From CAITSH01 sp945892985 (GTDB lineage Bacteria > Pseudomonadota > Gammaproteobacteria > Burkholderiales > SG8-39), in the NCBI GenBank assembly GCA_945892985.1, contig CAMDDU010000094.1, forward strand, positions 1 through 6,266: a stretch of 6,266 bases of DNA, given 5' to 3'. The translations under genes were made by a program, and so were the position numbers. A model generated the notes under the pieces. It searched no databases, was not told the origin of the DNA, and saw only the letters and a list, made by a program, of their open reading frames with translations. This document shows, one piece after another, positions 5,339 to 6,266 of this stretch; the first letter of the stretch is position 1; each line of letters begins with the position of its first letter.

Positions 5339-5393
5339 CGGTGAACAAAAATACGCGATACTCGACCTCCCTTCACGCCTCGGAGAATTCTTA
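5339..5393. promoter_or_regulatory. Divergent intergenic region between antitoxin and VOC genes
   Basis: The toxin-antitoxin promoter/operator should lie here, facing left. It holds GTGAA (5341-5345) and TTCAC (5372-5376) as a spaced inverted repeat, and a GTAT-CGC-GTAT direct repeat on the minus strand (5351-5361). I cannot find a clean -35/-10 pair or the TGTACA-type YefM operator. Assignment is by position only. Confidence 0.35.
5382..5385 (+). promoter_or_regulatory. Ribosome binding site of the VOC gene
   Basis: GGAG lies 8 bases before ATG 5394. This favours that start over an in-frame ATG at 5310, which would lie inside the antitoxin gene and add 28 residues with no family counterpart. 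Confidence 0.7.
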
Positions 5394-6086
5394 ATGTCTA
5401 CTCTGAACGGTATTCACCATCTGGCCATTATGACGGCCGATGTCAAAGCACAAATCGATTACTTCTCAGATGTTTTGGGCATGAAGCTCAAAGCGCTGTA
5501 CTGGATGCATAACGTGGAGGGGTATTTCCACGCTTTCATGGAGTTGAATCCCAGTTGTTCGGTGGCGTTTGTGTTTGCTCCGGCGGTCAAAGACATCCCC
5601 ACCGAATTCGGCATTTCGCACGCGGGTAATCCCGTAAAGCCCTGCGCACCGGGCGCGGTTCAGCACATCGCTTTTAATGTCGATACCGACGACCAACTTC
5701 ACGCCATGCGCGACCGCATCCGGTCCAAAGGCGTGCGGGTGCTCGGCCCGCTGGAGCATGGTTTCTGCAAATCGATTTACTTTGGCGGGCCAGAGAATCT
5801 GGTGCTAGAGGTCTCAACGGGGGCCGGGATCGACGCAGAAGCGTGGATCGATCCCGAAGTGGTGGCGTTGAATGGTATTTCAGCGGCAGAACTCGCGCGC
5901 TACAAAAACCCACCGCCGTTTGTTCACACGGGCGCGCCGGTCGCCCAACCGCCGCTGGGCAACGGTAGGCCCGCCTACACCCACATGGACGAAGGTTTTG
6001 CTGGGGCGTTTGATCTGCCGGATGACTTTGTCACCCGCGAGCTTAGCGAGACCACGCCGCCGGTTGATGTGTCGGCGGTCGCCTAA
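5394..6086 (+). CDS. VOC family protein (glyoxalase/extradiol dioxygenase superfamily), 230 aa
   Basis: This is an intact member of the vicinal oxygen chelate superfamily of metal-dependent enzymes (extradiol ring-cleavage dioxygenases, glyoxalases, epimerases). It opens with the typical GIHHLAIMTADV (residues 6-17) and DYFSDVLGM (22-30). It also has VQHIAFNVD (89-97) and ENLVLEVST (134-142). The likely metal ligands are His8/His9, His91 and Glu139, the 2-His-1-carboxylate pattern. The fold ends near residue 145. A further ~85 residues, rich in Pro and without a second repeat (GISAAELARYKNPPPF, then PLGNGRPAYTHMDEGF), form an extension I do not recognise. With the thiolase and SDR on the same strand upstream, it may belong to the same ring- or lipid-degrading pathway, though 4 kb of decayed DNA separates them. 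Substrate unknown. Confidence 0.88.
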   Translation: MSTLNGIHHLAIMTADVKAQIDYFSDVLGMKLKALYWMHNVEGYFHAFMELNPSCSVAFVFAPAVKDIPTEFGISHAGNPVKPCAPGAVQHIAFNVDTDDQLHAMRDRIRSKGVRVLGPLEHGFCKSIYFGGPENLVLEVSTGAGIDAEAWIDPEVVALNGISAAELARYKNPPPFVHTGAPVAQPPLGNGRPAYTHMDEGFAGAFDLPDDFVTRELSETTPPVDVSAVA

Positions 6087-6090
6087 GTTG

Positions 6091-6105
6091 GCAGGCTAAT
6101 CCTGC
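6091..6105. terminator. Possible short hairpin between convergent genes
   Basis: GCAGG and CCTGC pair around CTAAT, covering the 9-base gap after the VOC stop and the last codons of surE. The stem is only 5 bp and there is no T-run, so a terminator role is weakly supported. Confidence 0.25.
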
Positions 6106-6266
6106 AGCGTCTGGCTGAGGCGTTGGCGCCAGGCGTGATGGGTGAAATTGAGATGGATGGGGGTGACCGACACGGCGTTCTCGTGGATGGCGTGGAGATC
6201 AGTGTCCGGGTGTTTTTCGCCTTCGGGGTAGGCAATTTTGACCCAGTAATAGGGCACGTTGCGGGC
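6096..6266 (-). CDS. surE: 5'/3'-nucleotidase SurE, C-terminal part
   Basis: The last 56 residues of SurE run in from the right edge and stop at TAG 6096-6098. SurE is a cytoplasmic metal-dependent phosphatase acting on nucleoside monophosphates. The visible part has PYYWVKI (5-11), PDTDLHAIHENAVSVTPIHL (20-39) and NFTHH (40-44), matching the family's TDFHA...GxVSVTPL...L..H C-terminus. The metal-binding N-terminal motifs lie outside the window. It is convergent with the VOC gene, with a 9-base gap. Confidence 0.88.
   Translation of the reverse strand, partial: ARNVPYYWVKIAYPEGEKHPDTDLHAIHENAVSVTPIHLNFTHHAWRQRLSQTLQD

Overview
The window looks like an environmental proteobacterial chromosome, most likely gammaproteobacterial. 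This is inferred from the moderately high GC content with G/C-rich third codon positions, a SurE nucleotidase, a YefM/YoeB toxin-antitoxin pair, and a thiolase/SDR/VOC metabolic set. Taxonomy cannot be fixed from this sequence alone.

There are three zones. (1) Positions 1-1139, plus strand: the 3' end of a thiolase followed 11 bases later by an intact short-chain dehydrogenase/reductase. This is a tight metabolic pair, probably for acyl-CoA or alicyclic catabolism. (2) Positions 1140-4800: an island of broken genes. It holds a short tandem repeat array built on a GGAAATCGAGGACACCC core, the first 40 codons of a DDE transposase, the last ~50 codons of an OsmC-like protein, and a minus-strand polysaccharide block. 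That block contains an intact family 2 glycosyltransferase, a 23-codon NAD-dependent epimerase start, the C-terminal half of a GT4 glycosyltransferase, and the tail of an unidentified upstream gene. About 0.6 kb with no recognisable gene follows, then two minus-strand transposase remnants: a frameshifted IS3-type orfA and an IS66 TnpC tail. (3) Positions 4809-6266: a YefM/YoeB-type toxin-antitoxin operon (minus), an intact VOC-family metalloenzyme (plus), and the 3' end of surE (minus).

The two metabolic zones may once have been closer together. The middle looks like an accumulation site for insertion sequences and deletions, with the toxin-antitoxin operon at its right edge. I see no complete novel defence or mobile system. 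The points most worth a second look are the chimeric epimerase/GT4 junction, the tandem repeat array, the loss of the C-terminal tyrosine in the YoeB-like toxin, and the cryptic OsmC fragment.
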